Positions 12,501-25,835 of a stretch of 64,000 nucleotides of DNA are shown here, piece after piece. The stretch comes from Tubiluchus corallicola. Taxonomy: Eukaryota > Priapulida > Priapulimorpha > Priapulimorphida > Tubiluchidae. The position numbers were made by a program, and so were the translations under genes. Location of the stretch: NCBI GenBank assembly GCA_030141605.1, contig JAQGDQ010000221.1, positions 201,501 to 265,500 of the forward strand, given 5' to 3'. Numbering within the stretch: position 1 is the first letter of the stretch; each line of letters opens with the position of its first letter. The notes below the pieces were generated by a model, which ran no database searches, was not told the origin of the DNA, and was given only the letters and a program-made list of their open reading frames with translations.

Positions 12501-15272
12501 TAAATTAAGAGGAACTAATGCTGAAATCTAAATGTGTTTTATCGTCTTTTTCACGCAAGAGTTCAGCGGAAACTCAGTTATTGTTAGTGCATTGCATTTA
12601 TTTAACCTTTAGTTGCACTAAATGAGCTATTTTATTCGCCCACTTTCACACTACGTAAAATGTTGCTTAAAAACTCAATCTACAGCTCATCTATTTCGCT
12701 TTCTGTACGTGTCTGTGTGGACGCAGTGGAAAAGCGGCCTTATGCGTATAATTTAAAAAACGGAATAACAGTCTTCTCACACCAAAAACATCAAGTTCTG
12801 CGAAACCACACAAAATCAGTGAAGCGTGATGTTTAATGTTGTGAATCTTCCCCGCCATTGAACGGCCGAGCTATAAAGTCAGTTTTTCGAAATAACTGTC
12901 GACAATTTGCGTAATTATTTCGATATTAGTTGTTAGCAACTTGGCAAAATGGCTGCAGCAATGAATTATAGCGGCAAGCGATCTGTGACAGGAAAAGATG
13001 GCTGCCGTTATACAGATCTTCACTAGTGCTCTAGTGTCATTGTGAAGTATGGAAGCCATTAGCCTGATCTTTCTGCCTGCTTGTCTGTAAATAAGCCGCG
13101 TGATTGAAATAAACACGATTTGAATCACAGCTTGGGGAGGGTTGATCCTGGAAACATTCCAAGCATACCGCTGTTGCAGAGAAAAAGAAAACCTGTTTTT
13201 TTAGCCACAGGAGGTCAGGAGCACGGTTCTTATGCCACATTAATTTCTTGGAAAAATAAAAAACTGATGTCTAAGGAGAAGACTCGGGTGTCGGGGATGC
13301 TTACCATGTACCTAATATAACTCGTGTATTTCAGACTGCTGCAACTAAGCAGGTCAAATCAATTAAAAATTGATTAAGAATTGCACTATAAAGAAACACA
13401 GAAGAAACACACGAAAACAAGGGTCTCAATTCAAATGTTTGGAGTTAGATTAGCAAGCCAGTACTTGGTATAGGACTTGCCTTAGTAAGTCAACGGTGCT
13501 CCAGTTTTTTCGTAGGCTCTGCCATCAGGCGCTTGTCAAACGCCAAAAAACAGGCTGTAGCTGAATTCGGAGTAAGAAAGATCGCTAGCACATTAAAGCT
13601 AGCGATTTGAAGCCACTACTCGCGAAGGAAAATTCCTGCCTGGAAAAATTTAACTGTTTGTTTTAAGTAAACGTTAATCGTGTGTTGTGACAAAATAAAA
13701 TGAATGGTGATGTTTCTGATGTGTTAACTTTGTCTAATTGGAGCAGTGAAATATTCTGCTCCAGCTCTGTAAATAGGAACAGTTTTCTCGCTGATATTAT
13801 GAATATTTTGAGAAAATATTAAGCAGACGTTTTAGGCAGATTATTTTGTTGACATCTGTTCGGTGGGCTTATTAAATTTCTGGGCTCGGTTAATGTGAAA
13901 CAGGTCGGATAGCATAAACAGATTGATAATATTGTAACGAAGAACGAACTGGCTACAGGCTGCCAAGAAACGGTACATCCGCTAGGTAGATAATTTTTCA
14001 AATAATTATGAAATCCATTTTCTGTTCTTATCACTTTTATCTCCAGAAAGCAAAAATCAACAAATTTCTTGAAGAAATTTACTGGAGTGATTTCTTGAAG
14101 AAATCAGTCGACACCAGTGCCATTGAGCACACAATTGTATAATTTCTCATCTCAGCCCAATTTATGGCTGTAACAGACGACAACAGCGTCGGTATCAGAG
14201 AATAAGTGGTTTTATTCAAATTAAATACACCTTTTCAGAGTTTTGTCGGTTTTTATCTATTTCTTTTGGTTTTTTATTTTCTGGCTTCTGTATACGACAA
14301 GCTATGTAAATTTTACACAATCAAATAAATTTGATTTGTTTTTTTACCTTAAGTTTACGTTTGTGCGTTTGACTATCAATTTTGTATGCTTATCAATTTT
14401 GACTTTTATTTCTTATTGGTCTCAGAGCCAATGTACTGTAATCATGATAATGCATCATAGTAAGCTTTGCATGCTTTAACAACCATTGATCAATTAATAA
14501 TAATAACACTATTATTTTTTGCAAAACACTGACACAATCCTAGTAGGCCTAGTGCTCCTTATGAAGCCAGCCAAGGTGGTGATGCACACTCTTTTGGTAT
14601 AGTTTCCATTAATTTTTTAAATGGTAAAAAGGTAGGTATATTTGGGCCTAGCGTGTCACGTACTCAAATAATTTATTACATGCAGTACTCAAAAAGCATG
14701 TTAATGAATTTTTTAGTAGTAAGAAATGGCGATTCTGCTTCTGGACGACTTTACAGGCTAAAGCTCGCATCCTCTTGTTGCTCGACATTCCTACGGCGGC
14801 CATGTTTACAAACGTGTGTGAGAGAACTGAAACAGCTGTCAATTCGCTGAATCGGCATACCCGCGGCTAAAACAGGCCGCCGATTCGTTTGTTGTTGTTG
14901 TTCTTCCTGCTGTGGACTTGTCTTCCCTCTGTCCATTCACCGTTGTTTTGTCTACACTCAGAAGAACGCCTACCACAACGCCAACTCTTGGAAGAACTCT
15001 CGACTGGCTTTATTAGAAATCTACGCCACTTATGAACCATCCTGGCCATATGATTTTTATGAAAGAAGCCATTTTATATCATTTTATGAAAAGAAGCGAA
15101 GAAGAATTTCGTGTTAATAATTGGGCTATGTCTATTAATTATTAATTAAGGAACAAAATAAGAATGTTTACAGACAAATAGTAGTCCATGAACTAATTAT
15201 TAAATACAAGGTCTTGAAGTGAAGATCGATGGTCCCCCTCTATCTCTGTCTCTTTTTTCTCTTAATTCTCTC

Positions 15273-15366
<94 letters not shown>

Positions 15367-18300
15367 TAGGTCGCTTTCCCACACTTATTTCTCTCTCTCT
15401 CTTTTTCAAGCCCCTTTCTGCTCACTCACATAACCCTCTCTCTTTCTAAATGTCATTTACTTCCCTTCGCTTTTGTTTTGCTCTTTCCTGTTATACGCTC
15501 TTTCTCGCAATAACCCATTCTCCCTTCCTTTCCGCCCCTTTCTTTATGTTCTCTCTCTCTCTCTCTTCTCTTTCTTTCTTACTTTTCTCCCTCTCTCTCA
15601 CAATTTTCTCCATCCTCCTATCTACTTCTATCTCTGCCAAGTTTCCTCTCTCTTTCCCTCTGTGCTAGTATTTTTCTTTACTGACTTCTCTCTCTTTCTT
15701 TCATACAGACTCGCTACTCAGAAGACAGCATTTTCGTGCCGCTTTACATAAACACTTTCAGTTGTTTTCCTGCATAAGTAAAGAGTTAGCATCCGCGTGT
15801 ACAGAGTGGATAAAGTTACCAGAGCACAGCGGCAGCTGGTCTTGCATAGCTATCTTTTTTGACAAGTTGAAGGCAAACGCAAACCTCTGCTGCATTTACG
15901 AACTCTGCAAGCGTCTCCGCATTTCATTTATACGCCAAAGCTAGGAGAAGCAGCCTCAGACGTAGTATAAATTACGTTACTGTAGTAAACTATGGATCAT
16001 TTTATGATTTTCATCGAATTTCCAGTGTGTGGTAATAATATACAATGACTATTACTATTACCAAACACCTACCAGAGAGTTACAGCGTAAAATTTTGTGG
16101 GTAAAATAAATTCTTTCAAAGATGCGAAAGAAGCAATTAGATTTATTGAAATATAGCACTCGGTAGTTCGTCACAGACCATTTTATTTTCTCAGTAACTA
16201 TTATAGCACAATTACAGCGATTTAACAGTCAGAAGTACGTAAAGAATGTAAACAGACATCTGTAGACTTTTATTAGACAGCGGAAAAATGTAAAGCTTTC
16301 CAGTTATTGTGCCAAGTCCATAATAATAGTGACCATTAATTGTGTCTATAATAGTAGTGATCGCATCGGAATATCACGAATTCTTGTTAATAATTGGGAT
16401 GTTTCCAAGGATTAAGGATAAAAATCCTTATGTAAATATGTTTTTATAGAGATAGTGCGCAATATATAAAGCACAAAGTCTGGATATGAAGAACAATTGA
16501 CATCACACACTCAAAATAACAAAAAGAACACCAACGACGAGAAAACGACTTTCCTCGCTGAGTGATACTTTTAAGATGATATATTATGAGATGTAGACTA
16601 AAAATCAGTTGTGTTCTGAAAAGACGGTTTTCGCACTGTCCTTTCGACATAGGATAACCTATTTATTGATGCAGGCTAAGGGCTTATTACTTATCTGCAG
16701 AATTCTCAACCAAAAACTGTTTGTTTCTTTGAAAATTACAGTCTACAATTTCATCTTTTTATTCTAGCCCCTTATCCCGAGTAGAAATTGGTTGTGTTTT
16801 TAGCTCAAACACAAGCGGTAGTGAACTTTTGACCACATCGTGCTTCTCAGCTACCATTTATTGCTCCTGGAGCACCAAATCATGGCCCGTAGCAGAGCCT
16901 ATATTGCTCCTATATTTATTTCGACAGCATGTTAAAGGGGATTATGGTTTACCCTGGTTAGTGATGTGTTTACAGCGTGCAGCTGTCTTGCATCCTAACA
17001 TCATTTAGATAGTTGCAGTGTCTTGTTTCTCCTTGCACTGATTTTCTGATAGTCTAAAACTAAATAGGTTAACAACATTGACGGTGTTTGTTTTCGTAGA
17101 ATTTTGTAGCCGCTAACCTAAATTATTTATCATAGCGATGGCGTTGCAGTAGTTATTAGAAAACTGTCGAAGATAAGACGTCATAAAATGTCACAAAATC
17201 GGCTTGCGACCTCTTTAAAGGAAAAAGGTTTGGGAACAGCAAGTTTGCTTTTAGCAATGCGAAGCTAAATATACAAATATGCCTGTTCGCAATCTCTGGA
17301 GTGTCTTTTCGCACTGGGTGTTATTGGCCTTTTTTGTCTACCATCAATAGTTCAAGGTTGCTAAATGCAGTAGAGCACCACAGACAAAAAGATAAAAGTT
17401 TGGCAGATAAAACAGTTCTTGGCTGTTCTTCTACTGGGCAATCATTAATCTACTTATTAACAGGACCCAGCAATACCTTCCTTGTGTTGCATACACATCA
17501 ACCACTCAGCCATGGCACGCTCAAATGGCGATTAATGTTTGCACTAAATTTAAAGGGCACACTTTTGGATTTATCTTGGACTCTGTAGACACATGAACCA
17601 CAGATTTTAACCATGGAACCTACAGCTGTGACTCACATGTTAATCCCCAAATAAAACGTTTTAATTGGAGCTGCTGAAATAGTTTTTGTTTACGTTAAAC
17701 GAGAAAAAATGAGGGTGGCATAACTGTGCTCTCACGTGTCGCCGAAAATAAGTTTAATGAGGGTGCTGCTGATGATGTGAGTGACTGTGAGTAACACGTG
17801 CTGGGCTTGTGTTTAACACTTTTTAACTATTAATGCATTTCTGGCTTTGTTTATGTGCTGATTACCACTGTTTGGTGGCGCGAAAGTAGTATCAATAAAC
17901 AAAGTTAGGAGGATAAGAACAGTGACGAAAATATTTCTGTTATGTCAGTCAGATTCAACTTAATTGGCGTTCCAAGCATGTCTGTCGGATCTGGACAGTA
18001 ACAAGCTCATCTACGTTCTCCGGCCAGAAGAGACGGACGGGTATCTGAAAGTGAAACTATTCAGGTTACAATTCTAACATAATTGCGATGTTAGTTGTTG
18101 GGGGACACAACTTCCAATCCACTTCTATCTGATGCATCGAGCCTATTAAGGAGAGGAATTTCAAATTAATATCTCTTAAATTTTCATGTAGATGATTTTC
18201 TTTTTTATTTCATTTAATAAGGCATCATCAATTTCATAATTGTTTATAATTTTATAATTGATAATTTTATCTTATCATCAATAGCTATAATTATAAAACT

Positions 18301-20470
18301 AATTTTGTGGACAGAGTACACGACCACATACTGTGAGAATTTTTTAAACAGTTGCAGAATATTACAATAAAAACAGTATGAGAACCTACTGCTAATGTTG
18401 AATGACTGTGCTAGAATTAGATGTCAGCTCAATTTCCAGCATAACCGGTCAAGATGAGACAGAAGAGATGTCTAATTTGTTTTGAATATAAATGTCCTGC
18501 CTCACCAAAAGGCCCAAAAGCAGAGCTCGGAAGTCAATTCACTAACCACGCCAAGTCTTCTTGTCACAAGGTCATCTCCAACCGACCGCTTAATACACTA
18601 ATAACACAAAACTATCTCTTTCTAGAGTAAGCCAGATGCTAGCTAACTGATAGCAGCTCATGTAATTCTCATGATTGTGTTTTATAGTTCGTTTATCAAG
18701 ACATGTGCTACGTCGTGTATATAAATATGTGCACCCTGTAGTGGAATTCTGCCATTATTTGAATGTACTGTTGTTATTTCATAGCCGTTTAAACGAGCTG
18801 CCATTTTGTTTGCTTTTTTACACAGATCGTTTTCGAGGATGTGATAGCAGAGCCAGATGGCACGCACAGCTTCGACGGATGTTGGTGCGTCAGCAAGGGC
18901 GTCTTTCAATGTACACGCAACTGGATGTACAGAGTGCTGGCCTGCATAATTGGCATACCCTGTGGACTCTTCTGGGGATGTAACTTTGCCTTGCTTCAGC
19001 TGTCTTACATCTGGTGTTACGGACCATGCGTGAAATACACTACTGTCAAATTGACATGGTTCGGAGAGGTAATGATACAAAACTGTGTTACACACCAAAA
19101 AGTTTGTCGAGAGGCCGGGAAAGAATCGAATCACACATTAACGTTTTCTAACCAGTCTCAAAAGTATTTTAACTTAACGATATGAAAAAGCAGCAAAAAT
19201 AACAGCTGCAGGTTCATCGGATCCTTACAAAGGAAGCCACTGAATGGGCAAGACCGCACTTGTCCTCTGACTTCTAAATACGTGTATGACCAGCAACTGT
19301 AGTGCAACTTTACTTTTGTACAATACGTGTAATGTATTCTGATTGAAATTCCAGTTTCTTTAGATAGAAAAGCAGTCATACGTACAATACATTATTATGC
19401 AAGTAATGTATTTTGGTTGAAATTCCAATTTCTTTAGATAGAAAAGCAAACATATACCCCCAGAGATACATTTTCTGGTAAGCTTTATTCTATTGTCAGT
19501 AAGTGTGGCTGACCAAAGTTTGAAAAAAATGGACCCCGATCCCAGAGTTTTTTCCACTTCATTTATATCTTGTAAAATCTAAAAAAGAGTGCCATAGAAC
19601 AACCAGCTACCAGACAGTTTTGCATTGTTCACCACTTCAACTACATGTTTGTTTACGCAGCAGTTTCAGAATTTCGAAGTTAAGAGCTATTTTGAAGCTT
19701 CAATTTGCAAAACTTTTCAGAAACTGTAGCCAATTCTTGTCGAACCCTGAGATGGCTGACTAAACACAATACGTATTATGTAGTCAAAGCTACATTGGCT
19801 CAGCTTGCTTAAGTGAGAAGCACAGATGCTGCAATACCAGTAAAAATTATACTCTGATGTCTTGGCGGCATCATTTATGTACTCACAACTAAGTAAAAAG
19901 TGTGCCTACTAGTGTGTTCAAAAGTAACGGCAGCAAAACGTCAAGAATTTCAAAGGGATTGTGTAAAACTGAGTGATACACATATTTCTCTCAGAAAAGG
20001 AAAGCTGTCTTTTAAGAAATGAACGAGGAATCATATATGCAAGTACCTAGTAGTGTGTAAAAAAGAGTTTTCAAGTGAGCATCTCATATATACCATTAAT
20101 TGAAATGTAAACGTAGAACTGCAATTGTGTAAAAACAGAAGTATTTGATAAAGCATTTGCATTTTAATTCCATCTGCATGCAACTAGTTATATTTTGTAT
20201 TTGTAAAAAGGCGAAATGATACTGCATTTTTGGCATTTATATCTAGCAAACTAAATGTACATTAACAGCTACTGCTAATGCCACTTGAGTAAAAATTTGT
20301 GCCTATGTAAAACTAAATTTATTTTATGTATTTTTATTTTATTACAGATTTGGAGTTTGGTTGTACGCACAATCCTGGATCCATTATTTGATTCCATCGG
20401 CAGGTGTTTTAACGGTATACGAGTTGAACGAAGAGTGACAACACTGAAGGGAGACGAGCACATTGCTTAA
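5911..20470 (+). CDS. Caveolin with long Lys/Glu-rich N-terminal extension (three exons)
   Basis: Caveolins are integral proteins of the inner plasma-membrane leaflet that oligomerise through a scaffolding domain and build caveolae. The model joins 5911-6525, 18826-19068 and 20348-20470, all in phase 0, giving 326 residues. Residues 186-326 match the family: an acidic DRD region, the signature FEDVIAEP at 208-215 followed by THSFDG, a hydrophobic hairpin around 236-268, a second conserved block with DPLF near 297, and a short basic C-terminus. Residues 1-205 have no counterpart in the roughly 150-180-aa vertebrate caveolins: they hold a highly charged Lys/Glu run (about 55-150) that should form a single long helix or coiled coil, then two copies of PAEGEEG and a basic PKRKR patch. 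The start is the ATG at 5911, in AAGATG context; the frame is open further upstream but with no other ATG nearby. Caveolin identity is secure; the paralogue (CAV1, 2 or 3 type) is not decided. Confidence 0.9.
6692..6736 (+). pseudogene. Broken partial copy of the start of caveolin exon 1
   Basis: About 45 bases beginning at an ATG copy the first 45 bases of the caveolin reading frame (5911 onward) with several substitutions and one lost base. It reads MSDKQKPA, then shifts frame where exon 1 continues ELNESQ. Similarity fades on both sides: upstream of the ATG the match is weak and downstream it ends in a T run. It lies 167 bases after the exon 1 donor. It cannot splice usefully to exon 2 as it stands, because the shifted frame meets a stop. 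Confidence 0.6.
8040..10235 (+). repeat. Dispersed repeat, two copies
   Basis: About 170 bases at 8040-8215 recur at 10072-10235; the best kept core is AATCTCATACCTAAAACCAA. The copies are in the same orientation and both inside caveolin intron 1. Neither codes for anything recognisable. Confidence 0.6.
9275..9602. mobile_element. Fold-back (long inverted repeat) element
   Basis: The two halves are inverted copies over about 140-150 bases each, centred near 9435: GTATTATGGATTTTTAGTA on the left answers TACTAAAAAATCCATAATAC on the right, and both arms carry TCTAATTAATGTTAG-type sequence. No ORF; a non-autonomous DNA element is likely. Confidence 0.7.
15235..15710 (+). repeat. TC-rich microsatellite tract
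   Basis: Near-pure CT dinucleotides at about 15273-15363, then interrupted TC/TTTC sequence to about 15710. Ser/Leu-rich open frames over it are by-products of the repeat. Confidence 0.9.
18826..19068 (+). CDS. Caveolin exon 2 (signature and membrane hairpin)
   Basis: Residues 206-286. The acceptor is a pyrimidine run ending CACAG. The exon reads IVFEDVIAEPDGTHSFDG and then the aromatic scaffolding and hydrophobic intramembrane segment (IIGIPCGLFWG). It ends WFGE at a GTAATG donor, phase 0. Cysteines near the end (residues around 273-277) fit the palmitoylated region of the family. Confidence 0.92.
19069..20347 (+). other. Caveolin intron 2
   Basis: An AT-rich 1.28-kb intron between GTAATG and TTACAG. 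Apart from the 74-base duplication I see nothing in it. Confidence 0.8.
19328..19453 (+). repeat. Short tandem duplication in caveolin intron 2
   Basis: A segment with TTGAAATTCCAGTTTCTTTA followed by GATAGAAAAGCA is repeated 74 bases downstream with few changes. Non-coding. Confidence 0.65.
20348..20470 (+). CDS. Caveolin exon 3 (C-terminus)
   Basis: Residues 287-326 and the TAA stop at 20468-20470. The acceptor is TTATTACAG. The block VRTILDPLFDSIGRCF matches the conserved C-terminal block of caveolins; the tail RRVTTLKGDEHIA is specific to this gene. Confidence 0.9.
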   Translation: MWSLVVRTILDPLFDSIGRCFNGIRVERRVTTLKGDEHIA

Positions 20471-23400
20471 TATCAGTTGTAGATTTGGTAGAAGAGTTAT
20501 TAATCTAAAACTAAGTATCCTACCAATATGGGACAAATTCTGTTTCACTACAGTCACTTTAAATTTAGGTTTTTGTAAAGTTTTTGGTCAAGTTAAACTA
20601 TTCTAAAATGTACTTGATTGTATGCAAACACTTTTTACTGTGGAATGTATTTTCTTAATTATTTATAATACTGATTTTTAAGGTAAGTTCTGTTTCCAAA
20701 AAATGTATACTATATAAAGTAGGCAACAGATACCTTCTGTCTCACCAGATGTGACCTCTTTTGTCATACATAATTTGCAAGCTCAGGACTGCACCAGCAG
20801 CGGCTTCCAATTTATCAAAGATGAATGTTACTGGCACTTTACAATGTAGTAGTGATGATTTAATGTTGCGGGATATTTTAAAATTTAGTGATTTTTGTGT
20901 TGCCACACTTAAGACCAGCTTGGTGGCTGACAATGAGGTATGCACTTTGCATGCGGCATGCAAAAAACTGCAGCAGAGGCACATTACGTCATGATGATGG
21001 ACCCTCTCAAAAATACAACAATCAATAAAAAAGGAACATGGCAATATGAGACGTTTGTTGCGACGTTAACACAGAAACAATCGATCTCTGCAACATCATA
21101 AATTCACAGGTGTTCAGATTTTTTTGAAAAACTGTAAAATTTATCAACTGCAATTATTGATATTTGAACTACAGTAAGTGAAGTAAGTGAAGCATCATTC
21201 GGCTTCCTAGGTCACTTATTTGTTAAGTGAATTGTTGTATTTGGCAAATAACAAACTGGTCTTTAAGTTTGTTATGTAAACTTCCACACGTGCATTATGG
21301 TACACTGGTGCTAGATTTATATACTGCCACAAAGCCACTCATTAATCTTTATTGAAAATGTATTATTTTTTGTAATATAAATGAAAATATTGTTTACGTA
21401 TGATAATCGTAGGAAAAAATCGTTTGTTTTTGTCTCAGTCAGCTATTCAGTGTGTGAGTTATTTATGTAGAGTATAGTTTATCATATAACAAAAACAATT
21501 AGCTGCAATTTTGATAGGTCTGCTGGTTTATATATGTACAGAATCTTTATACAAGTGTGCGATTTTAAGTTTTTATAGCTCCGTTTTTGTGCGTGGTAAA
21601 ACTAATTTGTAAAAATGACTTAATGACAAATGTGGAAGGATTTATTATGTGCCTATACCGTCTTGCAGTTAATATTCAAAATACTCACCAATCTTATGCT
21701 TATGTAATGCGATTCTAATGATAATTAGGCCGTAATAATTTAATATTAAAAGCAATGCATGCATATTCCATTGCCAAACTATTTTAAACTAGTCCGAAAT
21801 GTGAAGCGTTGAGTTACTCGCTTGCCGTAAATGTACATACTTCAGTAACTTGTAGCTGTCAGTAGCTTCAGTAGCTATCAAACTTTAATGATAAGCTATG
21901 TTTCTAATGACGCCCTTCCGTGAATTTCTGTAAGTCATTCAAAAATTTCTCTGCAATAGTACCTTACTGTGACGTTAAAATATTCAAAAAATTACCCTGC
22001 AACACAGGACAATACACACAACATGCAATAAAACAACAGCAATCAAAAAGCAGTTTCCACAATATTGAAACTGCGTGAAATGGCAGACGCTAATAAATCC
22101 GCCTACTGATGATCTATAATATGCGAATATTCCACATAGTCTTGCTTTTTGCTCCTAAAATGCTGGCAATAATGCAAGAACATTCTGCATAGTCTTTGTT
22201 TGCTGCTGTCGAAATGATGGTGCATAAGCGGCAGATATAGTTGCCGTAAAATCTAAATTTGCGAAAATTTGACAAGCAGCTTTGCCTCACAATGAGAAAA
22301 TGCCAAATTTTGTATTACATGAACAACGAGAACGAAACTGTCAACTGAACGGCATTATAGAGTTATTCGCAAGCGAGTAGCACAATCAATGAAAACTGTA
22401 ATTAAACTGTACAAGGACTTCTATAAGGACCCTTTGGCTTGCTTTGTATAAAGCCGTAAATACTGTAGAAAACAATGCAATTGAAAATGACAATACTGAA
22501 GGGTTTGAATTAAAAAAATTTTCATGCTTGTATAGCAGATTAGTAATCACTTCCTCGCAGGTTGTCATGACTAATAACGAGTACAATCTAGTTCATAGAG
22601 CAGTGCATGTTAGTATTAAGCCCACAGATGTAGTGAATAGCTGAATACATTGGATGAGCCTGGAAAGTCAGGGTACATTTCTAATGGCAATGTGTATTAA
22701 TAAATTAGCTCTATAAAGACATTAATAGCATCTCTATACAATAGGTAATAATCATATTGTAAAGATCGTTTTCCTGTAATGTTTTACATAATGTACTTTT
22801 ACATAAGTGTTACGTATCTGATAATTTTCTATTTTTATATGCAGAATTTTCATTTTTATTTGTTTAAATTTCATATGTAGTGCGACTCTACTATCGTTTC
22901 AGTTTTAAAGGACAATTCTTATAAGTTATAGATTCAGTTGTAATTAATTTATTTAATTAAACAATCACGGAAAAAATACAAAATTATAAACCATCATCTA
23001 TTAATCAATTTTTGCCTTAGAAAGTTTTTATAAATATCTTATCTAGAAAAGTTTCAAAACTTATTATTTATTATATACTTATGATAATCACTTTTTATGC
23101 ATTAATATTTAGCATAGGAGAATAAAACATATTAATAGAAACAACACTTTTGGTTTTTAATTTACTTAGTAGATAATTTAGCAACTAATCCTAAATAATA
23201 ATAACTGTAATAATACACAGAATGGTACAAAATCATGCAACAAATGAGTTTTTTCCTGAAACATTATCATATTAAGTAATTCTCTGATTACATTTAACTG
23301 CCATAAATATTGCAATATTAAGAGAGTTCTGTACATACTGCAACTTTTTTAACTTGTAAGCAAACCCAGTCTGAGTAATTTTATGTTAAGCAAAAGTGTC

Positions 23401-24231
23401 AAATAAATTACTACTAAAACTCCTTTGGAAGAAAGGCAAGATAGTAACAAAATACGGTTTAATTTAAATGACAATAATGATGCATAATAACTATTAAATG
23501 ACAAGAGAGACAAGCACTCATGTTAATTATCTCCTTTGTCATTTGTATACCCAAACATATTGTGTATTACACACTGAGGGCTGCTGACCAGTTGATGCAA
23601 AATGCACTCAATGTCATGACAAATGAAACCGTGAAAAAAATATTTCTTGGTTTGTGCCAGGATGCAACTATTACATTAAGAAAGCAAAATGCGAATTTTC
23701 CTTTTTGAATTTAATAATACAGTAAGTGGAAAATTTTAGACTGTACTTTACAGTCTGGACAAGCTAAAGATATGTCTAAGTGAGGAGTGTGGCAAAGTGT
23801 ATTGCACTCTGGAAGCCTAAACAATCACAAGAGAAATATGTGGAAAACGATGTACAAACGTGTGAGAGCGTTTTTCGAAGTAATGCGTTTTGTCTTGAGA
23901 TAAGGATATACCATTGAGGGATACCGTAGATTTTAATTCCGTTCGTGTGAGTGACACGTTTGGAAACGGTATGTTTACCCTTGTAAGCATTTTTCCGAGA
24001 TTTTCAGACTTTACCCTATAATACCCATTTCGTATAAAAATTGCCTGGATATTAATATTAGCAAGACAAACAAGAAGAACAGTGAAACTGTTGATATAAT
24101 ACTGGACTGAACAGGCGGGAAACTGGCTGAAACGGACAATACAAAAAAAATCGAGTGCCATTCTTTGTTTTGTCTTAAAAATACAAATATTTATGTGTGC
24201 CTTTGACATAGCAAAGCTGCATTAGATAAAG
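20471..24231. other. Caveolin 3' region and gene-free spacer
   Basis: The caveolin 3' UTR must start here. The rest is AT-rich with only short, compositionally biased open frames; I see no gene or clear element. Confidence 0.6.
21024..21029 (+). terminator. Candidate poly(A) signal of caveolin
   Basis: An AATAAA about 550 bases after the caveolin stop. The hexamer is common in AT-rich DNA, so this is only a candidate. Confidence 0.25.
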
Positions 24232-24975
24232 GAATTCATCCACTTCCAGTCATCGATTATGTGCTGCCATAACTAGCCAAGCTCAGATGTTTTCGAAATT
24301 TGACAAGAAAAATGGCTATTGGCATTGTGTATTAAACCTTGAATCAAGCTTGCTGACTACTTTTTAAGCACCTTTCAGTAGATATAAGTGGATAAGGCCT
24401 CCCTTCGGTTTGTCAGTGTCGAGTAAAATTTTTCAAAAGAAATTACACCAGACGTTAGATGGTCTTCATAATGTGATATCTATCTTAGACGATGTCATGC
24501 TGTACGGAGTTGGGGACACTGATGAACAAGCACTTGTTGATTATGATGTACATCCAGTGCAGCAAAGATAAATGCAGAAAGTTGCCATGAGGAAATCTGA
24601 AATAATGTTCCTAGGTCACAAGATTGGAAAAGATGGTCTTCTTGTTGACAATTCAAACATTGAAGCCATGATGAGAATGAAACCAACAAGTAATGTGACT
24701 GAAACACAGAGGCTTACAGGCGTGGTGAATTATTTGACAAGATTCCTGCCTAAATTATCTGAAATGCTAGAGGCAATAGGAAAGCTTACTGTGAAAAATG
24801 CTGAATGTTCTTGGGGCAAAGAACAAGATGAAGCTTTGTAAACTGTGAAACATTTAGTTACTACTGCTCCAGTATTAGCTTTTTATGACCCGAATAAACC
24901 TTTAATGATCCAGTGTGACGCCAGTCAGTCAGGCTTGCGTAGTGTCTTACTCAGTTCCTTCTGACATAAAGAAAA
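24232..24975 (+). pseudogene. Decayed Ty3/gypsy-type reverse transcriptase and RNase H
   Basis: Broken reading frames carry the order of motifs of LTR-retrotransposon pol: FSKFDKKNGYWHC, YKWIRPPFGLSVSS, the catalytic block SILDDVMLYG, FLGHKIGKDGLLVD, LTGVVNYLTRFLP, and the RNase H start IQCDASQSG. Stops and frameshifts occur at several points (for example around 24365, 24570 and 24839), so it is dead. No LTRs or integrase were found around it. Confidence 0.85.
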
Positions 24976-25835
24976 CGGGCAATGCAGTTCAAAACAGACA
25001 GCAATCTCAGACACAAAGTACAATATCATCCAATCAGTTTCATATATATATATATATATAAATCAGTGGTGCAGTTCGAGATACACATGAAGCAGGTCAA
25101 CAAGGTATGGAAATCACAAGCTGGTCAAATTCTTAATTGTGCGGCGCGCAGCTAAGAATGAAATTGATGATGGTGCCCAAAAAGTGCAAGAATGATCAAC
25201 AATTCAATCGTGTAACATACAACTTTATGAGGAGCATCCTGGAAATGAAGCATGTATCAGTTTTAAAAACTGTCTAATCTAAACCACAAAAACTATTAAA
25301 CTAAATGGGCGCAACTCAATCTAACAGCAGTGGTCTGTATTTCTTTCTGAAAGATGTCAAGCCTTGCATAGCACCAAGAAAAGATTTATAAAAAGGGGAA
25401 AGACTGGTGTTTAGACTTCAAATCCTTATCTAGAGTGTACGGCACTATATTGGTACAAACTATGTTTGCAAACGTAGTGTACCGCTGGCTGGTGAGTGTC
25501 TGCTACAGTTTCAAGTTGTTGAACTCTTAAAATTATGTTATAAAACATCATTTTACTTAATTTCTAGTTACGTGTTTATGGTTTTATAATACAACATGGT
25601 GGTTGCAGTGGTTGATTTCAGCAAACCAGTGGAGAACTATCAAGTTTAAACAACATTACTGTGTAAACCACTCGTGTTACTTTCCTAGTGTCTGTACGTG
25701 CAACCATTATTAGTTTTGTTACTGCTACAGCATAATACTGTGCAATGGCAAACGCAGTAGGGTTAAATCCACAAAAACAAATAAATAATTAACGCAAAAT
25801 GGGATTATCAAATATCAAACGCTTTTACTGTGTTA

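Larger units (their letters stand above)
6526..18825 (+). other. Caveolin intron 1 (12.3 kb)
   Basis: No further exon could be supported here. It holds a fragment copied from the start of exon 1 (6692), a 13-C run at 7323-7335 and a 9-G run near 7626-7634, a dispersed repeat pair (about 8040-8215 and 10072-10235), a fold-back element (9275-9602) and a long TC microsatellite (15235-15710). Open frames here are short and lack recognisable domains. Long first introns of this kind often hold enhancers, but none is identifiable by eye. Confidence 0.7.

Noticed and set aside
15219-15751. Ser/Leu-rich open frames on the TC tract
   Set aside because: Translation of a microsatellite.
18682-19134. 150-codon minus-strand frame opposite caveolin exon 2
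   Set aside because: Shadow of a confirmed exon; no homology of its own.
23817-24209. 130-codon minus-strand frame before the pol remnant
   Set aside because: No recognisable motif and AT-driven composition; possibly part of the decayed retroelement region but not supportable.
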